This document shows positions 1 to 9,037 of a stretch of 64,000 nt of DNA, piece after piece; position 1 is the stretch's first letter; every line of letters begins with the position of its first letter. Position numbers and translations under genes: made by a program. Source of the stretch: Streptococcus mitis (lineage in GTDB: Bacteria > Bacillota > Bacilli > Lactobacillales > Streptococcaceae); NCBI RefSeq assembly GCF_946190275.1, contig NZ_CAMHZQ010000008.1, forward strand, positions 24,485-88,484. Reading direction: 5' to 3'. The notes below the pieces were generated by a model. It saw only the letters and a list, made by a program, of their open reading frames with translations, searched no databases and was not told where the DNA came from.

Positions 1-1
1 A

Positions 2-2344
2 AAAGAAAATGCGGTTGAAATTCTAGAACACTTGAATGTTGTCCCTGTTTTGACAGCCCATCCAACACAAGTACAACGTAAGAGTATGTTGGATTTGACC
101 AATCATATCCATACCCTTTTGCGTAAGTATCGTGATGTGAAATTAGGCTTGATTAATAAGGAAAAATGGCATAATGATCTCCGTCGTTATATTGAGATTA
201 TCATGCAGACAGACATGATTCGTGAAAAGAAATTGAAAGTAACCAATGAAATCACGAATGTTATGGAATACTACAATAGTTCATTCCTGAAGGCAGTTCC
301 TCATTTGACTGCTGAGTACAAGCGTCTGGCTAAAAAACACGGCTTGGAGTTGAAACATCCTAAACCAATTACCATGGGAATGTGGATTGGTGGGGACCGT
401 GATGGGAATCCTTTTGTTACAGCAGATACCTTGAAACAATCTGCTATGACTCAGTGTGAAGTCATCATGAACTACTATGATGAAAAGATTTACCAACTTT
501 ATCGTGAATTCTCTCTCTCAACCAGTATTGTCAATGTAAGCAAGCAAGTCAGAGAAATGGCTCGTCAATCCAAGGATAACTCGATCTACCGTGAAAAAGA
601 GCTTTACCGCCGTGCCTTGTTTGATATTCAATCAAAAATCCAAGCAACAAAAACCTATCTGATTGAGGATAAGGAAGTAGGGGCTCGCTATGAAACGGCC
701 AATGATTTTTATAAGGATTTAATTACTATTCGTGATTCCCTCTTGGAAAATAAGGGTGAAGCACTGATTTCTGGTGATTTTGTGGAGTTGATCCAGGCAG
801 TTGAAATTTTTGGTTTCTATTTGGCATCTATTGACATGCGTCAAGATTCTAGTGTTCATGAGGCCTGTGTAGCAGAACTCTTAAAATCAGCAGGAATTCA
901 TTCTCATTACAGTGAATTAAGTGAAGAAGAAAAATGCCAGCTTCTTTTGAAAGAATTAGAAGAAGATCCACGTATTCTTTCTGCCACTCATGTTGAAAAA
1001 TCAGAGTTACTTGAAAAAGAATTGGCTATCTTTAAAGCTGCTCGTAAGTTGAAAGATAAGTTGGGTGATGATGTTATTCGTCAAACCATTATTTCACATG
1101 CAACCAGCGTATCAGACATGCTGGAATTGGCTATCTTACTAAAAGAAGTAGGGTTAGTTGATAAAGAAAGAGCCCGAGTCCAAATTGTTCCTCTCTTTGA
1201 AACAATCGAGGACTTGGATCACTCAGAAGAAACCATGAGAGAATACCTTTCACTTCCTCTTGCTAAGAAATGGATTGCTTCACGCAATAACTATCAAGAA
1301 ATCATGCTGGGCTACTCTGACAGTAATAAAGATGGTGGTTACTTATCATCATGTTGGACCCTCTACAAGGCTCAACAACAATTGACTGCTATTGGAGATG
1401 AATTTGGCGTTAAGGTTACCTTCTTCCATGGTCGTGGTGGGACTGTCGGTCGTGGTGGTGGACCAACCTATGAAGCCATCACATCTCAACCGCTCAAGTC
1501 TATCAAGGATCGTATCCGTTTGACGGAGCAGGGTGAAGTAATTGGCAATAAATACGGTAATAAAGATGCGGCCTACTATAATCTTGAAATGCTAGTATCT
1601 GCAGCCATTAACCGTATGATTACGCAGAAGAAGAGCGATACCAATACCTCAAATCGTTATGAAGCCATTATGGACCAAGTAGTGGACCGTAGTTACGATA
1701 TCTACCGTGATTTGGTCTTTGGTAATGACCATTTCTATGATTATTTCTTCGAGTCAAGTCCAATCAAGGCTATCTCAAGCTTTAATATTGGTTCTCGCCC
1801 AGCCGCTCGTAAGACGATTACTGAAATCGGTGGTTTGCGAGCTATTCCTTGGGTATTCTCATGGTCACAAAGCCGTGTCATGTTCCCTGGCTGGTATGGT
1901 GTCGGATCAAGTTTCAAAGAATTTATTGATAAAAATCCAGAAAATATCGCTATCCTACGAGATATGTACCAAAATTGGCCTTTCTTCCAGTCACTTCTTT
2001 CAAATGTAGACATGGTCTTGTCAAAATCAAATATGAATATTGCTTTTGAATATGCCAAACTTTGTGAAGATGATCAAGTAAAAGCAATTTATGAGACTAT
2101 TCTAAATGAATGGCAAGTTACCAAGGAAGTCATCTTGGCTATCGAAGGATATGATGAACTCTTGGCTGAAAATCCATATCTAAAAGCAAGTTTGGATTAT
2201 CGTATGCCTTACTTTAATATCCTTAACTATATCCAGTTGGAGTTGATTAAACGTCAACGCCGAGGAGAATTATCAAGCGATCAAGAAAAATTAATCCATA
2301 CAACCATCAACGGAATTGCGACAGGATTGCGTAATTCAGGCTGA
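2..2344 (+). CDS. ppc: Phosphoenolpyruvate carboxylase, 3' part (5' end outside window)
   Basis: Makes oxaloacetate from phosphoenolpyruvate and bicarbonate, an anaplerotic step that feeds aspartate-family amino acids in streptococci. The reading frame is open to the first bases of the window, so about 780 codons are seen and roughly 118 N-terminal residues (of about 898 usual for the family) are missing. Visible family signatures are TAHPT with the catalytic histidine near the visible N-terminus, [24 protein letters not shown] and GSRPAARK, and the frame ends in the typical short C-terminal tail (GLRNSG). A TTG at 32 is not a true start because coding sequence runs through it. A terminator follows directly, so the gene is transcriptionally separate from trpXYP. 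Confidence 0.97.
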   Translation, partial: KENAVEILEHLNVVPVLTAHPTQVQRKSMLDLTNHIHTLLRKYRDVKLGLINKEKWHNDLRRYIEIIMQTDMIREKKLKVTNEITNVMEYYNSSFLKAVPHLTAEYKRLAKKHGLELKHPKPITMGMWIGGDRDGNPFVTADTLKQSAMTQCEVIMNYYDEKIYQLYREFSLSTSIVNVSKQVREMARQSKDNSIYREKELYRRALFDIQSKIQATKTYLIEDKEVGARYETANDFYKDLITIRDSLLENKGEALISGDFVELIQAVEIFGFYLASIDMRQDSSVHEACVAELLKSAGIHSHYSELSEEEKCQLLLKELEEDPRILSATHVEKSELLEKELAIFKAARKLKDKLGDDVIRQTIISHATSVSDMLELAILLKEVGLVDKERARVQIVPLFETIEDLDHSEETMREYLSLPLAKKWIASRNNYQEIMLGYSDSNKDGGYLSSCWTLYKAQQQLTAIGDEFGVKVTFFHGRGGTVGRGGGPTYEAITSQPLKSIKDRIRLTEQGEVIGNKYGNKDAAYYNLEMLVSAAINRMITQKKSDTNTSNRYEAIMDQVVDRSYDIYRDLVFGNDHFYDYFFESSPIKAISSFNIGSRPAARKTITEIGGLRAIPWVFSWSQSRVMFPGWYGVGSSFKEFIDKNPENIAILRDMYQNWPFFQSLLSNVDMVLSKSNMNIAFEYAKLCEDDQVKAIYETILNEWQVTKEVILAIEGYDELLAENPYLKASLDYRMPYFNILNYIQLELIKRQRRGELSSDQEKLIHTTINGIATGLRNSG

Positions 2345-2353
2345 TACCTATCA

Positions 2354-2383
2354 AACTTCCTCTTTTCTATAGGGGAAGTTTTT
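2354..2383 (+). terminator. Intrinsic terminator after ppc
   Basis: AACTTCC (2354-2360) pairs with GGAAGTT (2374-2380), followed by a short T tract. It lies 10 bases after the ppc stop. Confidence 0.7.
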
Positions 2384-2412
2384 GAATAGTTCAAAAAAAT
2401 GCTAAAAGAGTC

Positions 2413-2440
2413 TTGACAAGTAGTTGAAAAATGATATAAT
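2413..2440 (+). promoter_or_regulatory. Promoter of the T-box leader / trpXYP
   Basis: TTGACA (2413-2418), 16-bp spacer, TATAAT (2435-2440): both hexamers match the sigma-A consensus exactly. Transcription would begin near 2447, just ahead of the T-box leader. Confidence 0.85.
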
Positions 2441-2446
2441 TTAACC

Positions 2447-2684
2447 ATTCAGAAAAGTAATCATATAAACTTTTTAGAGAGTCTGTGGTAGCTGAAAACA
2501 GATAAGTGCTGATGATGAAAATTGGGCTGGATGTTATTTAGAATTTGAAATCATAAAAATTCGGTGAGCACACCTTACAGTGCATCTCGTTATTGCGAGA
2601 CAGAGCGATAGGGAAATTCCCTATAATTGAGGTGGTACCGCGCATCGACGTCCTCACACAAGTTTTTTGTGTGAGGACTTTTTT
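2447..2684 (+). promoter_or_regulatory. T-box riboswitch leader, probable tRNA-Trp specifier
   Basis: The leader has the AGAGAG element followed by a small GGTAGCTGAAA hairpin (2475-2502), then a candidate specifier TGG at 2528-2530 followed by the usual purine (A2531). The T-box core GGTGGTACCGCG lies at 2631-2642. A terminator with a 12-bp stem (2650-2661 with 2667-2678) and T tract (2679-2684) closes the leader. Uncharged tRNA pairs with specifier and T-box and favours readthrough. The Trp assignment fits the trpXYP-type importer downstream, but the stem I fold was drawn by eye. Confidence 0.88.
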
Positions 2685-2697
2685 GATGGAGGTTAGT

Positions 2698-2757
2698 ATG
2701 GAAAGAAAACGATGGCGTCGCTTGTTTATACTCAATGAAAATCAAAGTACAAACTAG
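2698..2757 (+). CDS. Possible 19-residue leader peptide or truncated gene running into BOX
   Basis: A perfect GGAGG (2688-2692) sits 5 bases before an ATG directly behind the T-box terminator. The frame reads MERKRWRRLFILNENQSTN and stops inside the BOX repeat; its last ten or so codons are BOX sequence. It could be a small leader peptide or the head of a gene broken when BOX arrived. No function is assigned. Confidence 0.3.
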   Translation: MERKRWRRLFILNENQSTN

Positions 2758-2880
2758 GAAGCTAGCCGCAGGTTGCTCAAAGCACTGCTTTGAGGTTGTG
2801 GATAGAACTGACGAAGTCAGTAACCATAGCTACGGCAAAGTGAAGCTGAAGTGGTTTGAAGAGATTTTCGAAGATTATTA
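2727..2880 (+). repeat. BOX element (boxA-boxB-boxC type), forward
   Basis: A 154-bp element that begins TATACTCAATGAAAATCAAA and ends GATTTTCGAAGATTATTA. It includes the recognisable CTACGGCAA core used for BOX typing, and an internal hairpin (CTCAAAGCA / TGCTTTGAG). The length matches boxA+boxB+boxC (59+45+50). It lies between the T-box terminator and trpX, inside the transcribed leader. A second copy in reverse orientation is at 47420-47573. Confidence 0.9.
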
Positions 2881-2922
2881 GATAAGTGAAGTATTTTAAA
2901 GGAATAAAAAAGGAGAAATAGA

Positions 2923-3918
2923 ATGAAAAATAAACGTTTAATTGGAATTATCGCTGCATTAGCAGTCTTAGTAGCAGGAAGCTTGATTTACTCTTCAATG
3001 AATAAACCAGAAGCTAAGAATGAGAAGAAAGTTGCCAAAGTTGGTGTCCTTCAGTTTGTGAGCCATCCATCTCTTGACTTGATTTATAAAGGGATTCAAG
3101 ATGGACTTGCAGAAGAAGGTTATAAAGATAATCAGTTGAAGATTGACTTTATGAACTCAGAAGGCGACCAAAGTAAGGTTGCGACAATGAGTAAACAATT
3201 GGTTGCAAATGGGAATGACCTTGTGGTTGGTATTGCAACGCCAGCTGCTCAAGGTTTGGCAAGCGCCACAAAAGACCTACCTGTTATCATGGCTGCTATT
3301 ACAGACCCAATCGGTGCTAACTTGGTCAAAGATTTGAAAAAACCAGGTGGCAACATTACAGGGGTATCTGACCACAATCCAGCTCAACAACAAGTTGAAC
3401 TCATTAAGGCTCTTACACCAAATGTAAAAACAATCGGAGCCCTTTACTCAAGTAGCGAAGACAATTCAAAAACACAGGTTGAAGAATTTAAGGCTTATGC
3501 TGAAAAAGCAGGTTTGACAGTGGAAACATTTGCTGTTCCTTCAACAAATGAAATTGCTTCAACAGTTAATGTTATGACTAGCAAGGTCGATGCTATCTGG
3601 GTTCCAATCGACAACACCATTGCATCTGCATTTTCAACAGTTGTATCAAGCAATCAATCAGCTAAAAAGCCAATCTACCCAAGCGCAACTGCCATGGTAG
3701 AAGCAGGTGGCTTGGCATCAGTTGTAGTTGACCAACACGACCTTGGTGTGGCAACTGGTAAAATGATTGCACAAGTTTTGAAAGGTGCAAAACCAGCTGA
3801 TACTCCAGTCAATGTCTTTTCAACTGGTAAGTCAGTAATCAACAAAAAGTTGGCACAAGAACTAGGTATTACGATTCCTGAATCTGTTCTTAAAGAAGCA
3901 GGACAAGTAATTGAATAA
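2923..3918 (+). CDS. trpX: ABC transporter substrate-binding protein, TrpX family
   Basis: Binding component of an ABC importer of the COG2984 type, predicted in streptococci to import tryptophan or another aromatic amino acid. It has 331 residues. The N-terminus has lysines then a hydrophobic stretch (residues 6-25) but no cysteine lipobox, so it would be held by an uncleaved membrane anchor or released, not lipidated. From residue about 38 it has the periplasmic-binding fold signature (VGVLQFVSHPSLD). The RBS AAGGAGAAATAG precedes the ATG. It is first in trpX-trpY-trpP behind the T-box. The gene symbol rests on family and T-box context; substrate is not proven. Confidence 0.88.
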   Translation: MKNKRLIGIIAALAVLVAGSLIYSSMNKPEAKNEKKVAKVGVLQFVSHPSLDLIYKGIQDGLAEEGYKDNQLKIDFMNSEGDQSKVATMSKQLVANGNDLVVGIATPAAQGLASATKDLPVIMAAITDPIGANLVKDLKKPGGNITGVSDHNPAQQQVELIKALTPNVKTIGALYSSSEDNSKTQVEEFKAYAEKAGLTVETFAVPSTNEIASTVNVMTSKVDAIWVPIDNTIASAFSTVVSSNQSAKKPIYPSATAMVEAGGLASVVVDQHDLGVATGKMIAQVLKGAKPADTPVNVFSTGKSVINKKLAQELGITIPESVLKEAGQVIE

Positions 3919-3925
3919 TCTGTAA

Positions 3926-3958
3926 TGGAGGAGTTGGGGACATCTCCTCCAATTTTTT
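3926..3958 (+). terminator. Hairpin with T tract between trpX and trpY
   Basis: TGGAGGAG (3926-3933) pairs perfectly with CTCCTCCA (3944-3951), followed by TTTTTT (3953-3958). It would lower expression of the permease and ATPase relative to the binding protein. It also overlaps the first in-frame ATG of trpY at 3925, making that start unlikely. Confidence 0.7.
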
Positions 3959-3993
3959 ACAATAGAAATCGTATAGAAAAGGTTAAGAAACAG

Positions 3994-4860
3994 ATGATAT
4001 TATCTATTATTTCTCAAGGATTTGTCTGGGCTATTTTAGGTCTGGGAATCTTTATGACATTTAGGATTTTAAACTTTCCAGATATGACGACAGAAGGTTC
4101 CTTCCCTCTTGGGGGAGCTGTTGCTGTCACTTTGATAACGAAAGGCGTGAATCCTTTTTTAGCGACACTTGTTGCTGTTGGAGCTGGTTGTTTGGCTGGA
4201 ATGGCTGCAGGACTTCTTTATACAAAAGGGAAGATTCCAACCTTGCTCTCAGGGATTTTGGTGATGACTTCTTGTCACTCTATCATGCTCTTGATTATGG
4301 GGCGTGCAAACTTAGGACTGCTTGGAACCAAGCAAATTCAGGATGTTTTGCCTTTTGATTCAGACTTGAACCAACTCTTGACAGGTCTTATCTTTGTTAG
4401 TCTTGTCATTGCTCTCATGCTCTTTTTCTTGGACACTAAACTCGGACAAGCCTATATTGCTACAGGTGACAATCCTGATATGGCTAGAAGTTTTGGGATT
4501 CATACTGGACGCATGGAGCTCATGGGCTTGGTCTTATCAAATGGTGTGATTGCCCTTGCAGGAGCTCTCATTGCCCAGCAAGAAGGCTATGCTGATGTAT
4601 CTCGAGGAATTGGGGTTATCGTTGTGGGGCTTGCAAGTTTGATTATTGGAGAAGTTATCTTCAAGAGTTTGAGCTTGGCAGAACGTCTGGTTACCATTGT
4701 TGTAGGTTCTATCGCTTATCAATTCTTAGTGTGGGCAGTTATTGCGCTTGGCTTTAATACAAGTTACCTTCGTTTGTACAGCGCCGTGATTTTAGCAGTC
4801 TGCCTCATGATTCCAACATTTAAGCAAACAATCTTGAAAGGAGCCAAATTAAGCAAATGA
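3994..4860 (+). CDS. trpY: ABC transporter permease, TrpY family
   Basis: Membrane component of the importer, with about eight hydrophobic segments typical of COG4120 permeases. I place the start at ATG 3994 (MILSIISQGFVWAILGLGIF), giving 288 residues with the first membrane segment at once. The upstream ATG at 3925 lies in the terminator hairpin and has no RBS. AAAAGG at 3977-3982 is a weak RBS. The stop overlaps the start of trpP by 4 bases (ATGA), which implies translational coupling. Confidence 0.85.
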   Translation: MILSIISQGFVWAILGLGIFMTFRILNFPDMTTEGSFPLGGAVAVTLITKGVNPFLATLVAVGAGCLAGMAAGLLYTKGKIPTLLSGILVMTSCHSIMLLIMGRANLGLLGTKQIQDVLPFDSDLNQLLTGLIFVSLVIALMLFFLDTKLGQAYIATGDNPDMARSFGIHTGRMELMGLVLSNGVIALAGALIAQQEGYADVSRGIGVIVVGLASLIIGEVIFKSLSLAERLVTIVVGSIAYQFLVWAVIALGFNTSYLRLYSAVILAVCLMIPTFKQTILKGAKLSK

Positions 4861-5615
4861 CAGCAATTGTAGAATTAAAAAATGCAACCAAAGTCGTTAA
4901 AAATGGCTTTGATGAAGAAAAGATTATTTTAAATGATGTTTCCTTAGAAATTTTTGAACGGGACTTTATCACGATTTTGGGTGGAAATGGTGCTGGTAAA
5001 TCAACTCTTTTTAATACTATTGCAGGAACTTTATCACTAACCAGTGGAACTATCCGTATTTTAGGTGAGGATGTTACCAAGTTTTCACCAGAGAAGAGAG
5101 CCAAGTATCTGTCTCGAGTCTTCCAAGATCCCAAGATGGGGACAGCTCCTCGTATGACAGTGGCAGAGAATCTCTTGATTGCCAAATTTCGTGGTGAAAA
5201 GCGTGGATTGTTACCACGACGCTTGACTAGTTATAAGGATGAATTTCAAGCGACCATTGAAAAAGTGGGAAACGGTCTTGAGAAACACTTGAATACACCG
5301 ATTGAGTTCTTATCAGGTGGACAAAGACAGGCTTTGAGTCTCTTGATGGCAACCTTGAAGCGTCCTGAATTACTCTTGTTAGACGAGCATACTGCAGCCC
5401 TTGATCCAAAGACCAGTGTGGCCTTGATGGAATTGACGGATGAATTTGTCAAGAAAGATCAGTTGACAGCGCTTATGATTACCCATCATATGGAAGATGC
5501 TCTTAAGTATGGCAATCGCTTAATTGTCATGAAAGAAGGACGAATTATCCAAGATTTGAAGCAAGAAGAAAAAGCAAAAATGAAAATCTCTGATTATTAT
5601 CAACTCTTTGAATAA
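4857..5615 (+). CDS. trpP: ABC transporter ATP-binding protein, TrpP family
   Basis: Cytoplasmic ATPase that energises the TrpX-TrpY importer; 252 residues. It has Walker A GGNGAGKST near residue 42, the ABC signature LSGGQRQALSL, Walker B LLLLDEHTAALDP and the switch histidine in MITHHMEDAL. The Asp-Glu-His variant after Walker B (DEHTAAL) is typical of COG1101 proteins. Last gene of the operon. Confidence 0.92.
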   Translation: MTAIVELKNATKVVKNGFDEEKIILNDVSLEIFERDFITILGGNGAGKSTLFNTIAGTLSLTSGTIRILGEDVTKFSPEKRAKYLSRVFQDPKMGTAPRMTVAENLLIAKFRGEKRGLLPRRLTSYKDEFQATIEKVGNGLEKHLNTPIEFLSGGQRQALSLLMATLKRPELLLLDEHTAALDPKTSVALMELTDEFVKKDQLTALMITHHMEDALKYGNRLIVMKEGRIIQDLKQEEKAKMKISDYYQLFE

Positions 5616-5638
5616 AGTAGGGAAAATGAGTGAAATGG

Positions 5639-5667
5639 TTTACTTTTTTTCTGAAATAAAGTATACT
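5639..5667 (+). promoter_or_regulatory. Promoter of dnaG-rpoD operon
   Basis: TTTACT (5639-5644), 17-bp spacer, TATACT (5662-5667). The element is bracketed by an inverted repeat, GTTTACT (5638-5644) and AGTAAAC (5674-5680), which may be an operator. Confidence 0.6.
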
Positions 5668-5704
5668 ATATAAAGTAAACTATGATAACATGGAGGTATT
5701 GTGT

Positions 5705-7465
5705 ATGGTTGACAAACAAGTCATTGAAGAAATCAAAAACAATGCCAACATTGTGGAAGTCATAGGGGATGTGATTTCTTTACAAAAGGCAGGACGGAAC
5801 TATCTAGGGCTCTGTCCTTTTCATGGTGAAAAAACACCTTCTTTCAACGTTGTAGAGGACAAGCAGTTTTACCACTGTTTTGGTTGTGGTCGCTCAGGTG
5901 ATGTCTTTAAATTCATCGAGGAGTACCAAGGGGTTCCCTTTATGGAGGCTGTCCAAATCTTAGGTCAGCGTGTCGGGATAGAGGTGGAAAAACCGCTTTA
6001 TAGTGAACAGAAGCCAGCCTCGCCTCACCAAGCTCTTTATGATATGCACGAAGATGCTGCCAAATTTTATCATGCTATTCTCATGACAACGACCATGGGG
6101 GAAGAGGCCAGAAACTACCTTTATCAGCGTGGTTTGACAGATGAAGTGCTCAAGCATTTTCGGATTGGTTTGGCACCTCCAGAACGAAACTATCTCTATC
6201 AACGTTTATCTGGTCAGTATCGTGATGAGGATTTCCTAGATTCAGGACTGTTTTATCTTTCGGATGCAAATCAATTTGTAGACACCTTTCACAATCGGAT
6301 TATGTTTCCCCTGACAAATGACCAGGGAAAGGTCATTGCCTTCTCAGGTCGTATCTGGCAGAAAACGGATTCACAAACTTCTAAGTATAAAAATAGCCGA
6401 TCGACTGCAATTTTTAACAAAAGTTACGAATTATATCATATGGATAGGGCAAAAAAATCTTCTGGTAAAGCCAGTGAGATTTATCTCATGGAAGGGTTCA
6501 TGGATGTCATCGCAGCCTATCGGGCTGGAATAGAAAATGCTGTAGCGTCTATGGGAACGGCCTTAAGTCGTGAGCATGTTGAGCATCTGAAAAGGTTAAC
6601 CAAGAAGTTGGTTCTTGTTTACGATGGCGATAAGGCTGGGCAGGCCGCGACTTTGAAAGCGCTGGACGAAATTGGTGATATGCCTGTGCAGATTGTCAGC
6701 ATGCCTGATAACTTGGATCCGGATGAGTATCTACAAAATAATGGTCCAGAAGACTTGGCCTATCTATTAACGAAAACTCGTATTAGTCCGATTGAGTTCT
6801 ACATTCATCAGTACAAACCTGAAAATAGTGAAAATCTGCAGGCACAGATTGAGTTTATTGAAAAAATAGCTCCCTTGATTGTTCAAGAAAAGTCCATCAC
6901 TGCTCAAAACAGCTATATTCATATTTTAGCTGACAGTCTGGCGTCCTTTGATTATGCCCAGATTGAGCAGATTGTTAATGAAAGCCGTCAGGCACAAAGG
7001 CAGAATCGTATGGAAGGAATTTCCAGACAGACGTCAATCACTATGCCTGTCACTAAGCAGTTATCGGCTATTATGAGGGCAGAAGCCCATCTACTTTATC
7101 GAATGATGGAATTCCCTCTTGTTTTAAACGATTACCGTTTGCGAGAAGACTTTTCATTTGACACACCTGAATTTCAGGTCTTATATGACTTGCTTGGCCA
7201 GTATGGAAATCTTCCCCCAGAAGTTTTAGCAGAACAGACAGAGGAAGTTGAAAGAGCTTGGTATCAAGTCTTAGCTCAGGATTTGCCTGCTGAGATGTCA
7301 CCGCAGGAACTTAGTGAAGTAGAAATGACTCGAAACAAGGCTCTCTTGAATCAGGACAATATGAGAATCAAAAAGAAGGTGCAGGAAGCTAGCCATGTAG
7401 GAGATACCGACACAGCCCTAGAAGAATTGGAACGTTTAATTTCCCAAAAGAGAAGAATGGAGTAA
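5705..7465 (+). CDS. dnaG: DNA primase
   Basis: Makes RNA primers for replication. Starting at ATG 5705 (RBS GGAGG at 5692-5696) it has 586 residues. An in-frame ATG at 5690 overlaps that RBS and is rejected. The N-terminal CHC2 zinc finger uses C37, H40, C58 and C61 (CPFH...CFGC). The TOPRIM domain has EGFMD and the metal-binding YDGDKAG. The divergent C-terminus would contact the replicative helicase. It is followed after 2 bases by rpoD, the classic macromolecular-synthesis arrangement. Confidence 0.97.
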   Translation: MVDKQVIEEIKNNANIVEVIGDVISLQKAGRNYLGLCPFHGEKTPSFNVVEDKQFYHCFGCGRSGDVFKFIEEYQGVPFMEAVQILGQRVGIEVEKPLYSEQKPASPHQALYDMHEDAAKFYHAILMTTTMGEEARNYLYQRGLTDEVLKHFRIGLAPPERNYLYQRLSGQYRDEDFLDSGLFYLSDANQFVDTFHNRIMFPLTNDQGKVIAFSGRIWQKTDSQTSKYKNSRSTAIFNKSYELYHMDRAKKSSGKASEIYLMEGFMDVIAAYRAGIENAVASMGTALSREHVEHLKRLTKKLVLVYDGDKAGQAATLKALDEIGDMPVQIVSMPDNLDPDEYLQNNGPEDLAYLLTKTRISPIEFYIHQYKPENSENLQAQIEFIEKIAPLIVQEKSITAQNSYIHILADSLASFDYAQIEQIVNESRQAQRQNRMEGISRQTSITMPVTKQLSAIMRAEAHLLYRMMEFPLVLNDYRLREDFSFDTPEFQVLYDLLGQYGNLPPEVLAEQTEEVERAWYQVLAQDLPAEMSPQELSEVEMTRNKALLNQDNMRIKKKVQEASHVGDTDTALEELERLISQKRRME

Positions 7466-7467
7466 TA

Positions 7468-8577
7468 ATGGTAACAAAACAAAAAGAAGTAACAACATTT
7501 GACGTACAAGTAGCAGAATTTATCCGTAATCATAAGCAAAAAGGGACAGCAACAGATGATGAAATCAATGCTAGTCTTGTCGTTCCTTTTACCTTGGACG
7601 CTGATGGGATTGAAGATCTCTTGCAACGGATTCAAGATGCAGGAATTTCTATCACAGATAATGAAGGAAATCCAAGTGCGCGTGTTCTTAGTGCTGAAGA
7701 AGAACCAGAACTCAGCGACGAGGACTTGATTGGTTCAACTTCGGCTAAGGTCAATGACCCTGTCCGTATGTACTTGAAAGAAATCGGGGTCGTTCCTCTC
7801 TTGACCAATGAAGAGGAAAAAGAATTGGCACTGGCTGTTGAAGCTGGTGATATCGAAGCCAAACAACGTCTTGCAGAAGCCAACCTTCGTTTGGTTGTTT
7901 CTATTGCCAAACGCTATGTCGGCCGTGGTATGCAGTTCCTTGACTTGATTCAAGAAGGGAACATGGGCTTGATGAAGGCGGTTGACAAGTTTGACTATTC
8001 TAAAGGGTTCAAGTTTTCAACTTACGCAACTTGGTGGATTCGTCAGGCTATCACTCGTGCTATTGCAGATCAAGCTCGTACCATCCGTATCCCAGTTCAT
8101 ATGGTTGAAACCATCAATAAACTGGTTCGTGAACAACGTAATCTCCTTCAAGAATTGGGACAAGATCCAACGCCAGAACAAATCGCTGAACGTATGGATA
8201 TGACTCCTGACAAGGTTCGTGAAATCTTGAAGATTGCTCAAGAACCGGTATCCCTTGAAACTCCAATCGGTGAAGAGGATGATAGTCACCTTGGGGACTT
8301 TATCGAAGATGAAGTGATTGAAAATCCAGTGGATTATACAACTCGTATCGTCTTGCGTGAGCAGTTGGATGAGGTCTTGGATACTCTTACAGACCGTGAA
8401 GAAAATGTTCTGCGACTACGTTTCGGCCTAGATGATGGAAAAATGCGCACCCTTGAAGATGTGGGGAAAGTCTTTAACGTAACTCGTGAGCGTATCCGTC
8501 AGATTGAAGCTAAGGCTTTGAGAAAACTACGCCAACCAAGTCGCAGCAAACCGCTTCGTGATTTTATTGAAGACTAA
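7468..8577 (+). CDS. rpoD: Primary sigma factor (sigma-A / RpoD)
   Basis: Housekeeping sigma factor of RNA polymerase; 369 residues. Region 1.2/2 carries [11 protein letters not shown] and the core-binding and -10 recognition helices ([27 protein letters not shown]). Region 3 follows, then region 4 with the -35 helix-turn-helix ([20 protein letters not shown]). Region 1.1 is short, as in other streptococci. GGAG of the RBS lies in the end of dnaG, so the two are coupled. Confidence 0.98.
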   Translation: MVTKQKEVTTFDVQVAEFIRNHKQKGTATDDEINASLVVPFTLDADGIEDLLQRIQDAGISITDNEGNPSARVLSAEEEPELSDEDLIGSTSAKVNDPVRMYLKEIGVVPLLTNEEEKELALAVEAGDIEAKQRLAEANLRLVVSIAKRYVGRGMQFLDLIQEGNMGLMKAVDKFDYSKGFKFSTYATWWIRQAITRAIADQARTIRIPVHMVETINKLVREQRNLLQELGQDPTPEQIAERMDMTPDKVREILKIAQEPVSLETPIGEEDDSHLGDFIEDEVIENPVDYTTRIVLREQLDEVLDTLTDREENVLRLRFGLDDGKMRTLEDVGKVFNVTRERIRQIEAKALRKLRQPSRSKPLRDFIED

Positions 8578-8591
8578 GAGTGAGGATAAAT

Positions 8592-8921
8592 ATGGCTTAT
8601 ACAGAAGAGCAAATTGAAAACATCAAAACACGAATTTTATCAGCCTTGGAAGAAGTTATTGACCCTGAGTTGGGAATCGATATTGTCAATCTTGGTTTGA
8701 TTTATGAGATTCGTTTTGATGGCGACACAGGGCAAACAGAGATTGATATGACTTTGACAACTATGGGTTGTCCCCTAGCTGACCTTTTGACGGATCAGAT
8801 TTATGATGCCATGACAGAGGTGCCAGAAGTAACGGATACTGAGGTCAAATTAGTCTGGTATCCAGCCTGGACAGTTGAAAAAATGAGTCGCTATGCCCGC
8901 ATTGCCCTAGGCATTAAGTAA
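8592..8921 (+). CDS. DUF59 / MIP18-family iron-sulfur assembly protein
   Basis: A 109-residue protein of the DUF59 family, whose members (PaaD/SufT types) help mature Fe-S proteins. It shows the family pattern VIDPELGIDIVNLGLIYEI and the loop TTMGCPLADLL with the conserved cysteine. Start chosen at ATG 8592 (GAGTGAGG upstream) rather than the GTG at 8580, which overlaps that RBS. It lies 14 bases after rpoD and is probably co-transcribed. Confidence 0.88.
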   Translation: MAYTEEQIENIKTRILSALEEVIDPELGIDIVNLGLIYEIRFDGDTGQTEIDMTLTTMGCPLADLLTDQIYDAMTEVPEVTDTEVKLVWYPAWTVEKMSRYARIALGIK

Positions 8922-9021
8922 ACATATAATAGCATGTGAGAGATTATTGGAAAAGCGAGGAAATTTCCCCCATCTTTTCCTCTAGTCTCTCCTTTCTTTT
9001 GCTGATTTTATTCAAAGAAAA

Positions 9022-9037
9022 TGATATAATAGTAGTC
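9022..9037 (+). promoter_or_regulatory. Extended -10 promoter directly before the cpoA ATG
   Basis: TGA followed by TATAAT (9025-9030) forms an extended -10. The ATG of cpoA is at 9038, about where transcription should start, and no Shine-Dalgarno sequence is seen before it. This suggests a leaderless or near-leaderless mRNA. Confidence 0.55.

Noticed and set aside
3925..3993. Longer N-terminus for TrpY (ATG 3925)
   Set aside because: The ATG is within a terminator stem, has no RBS and would add a hydrophilic tail not seen in the family.
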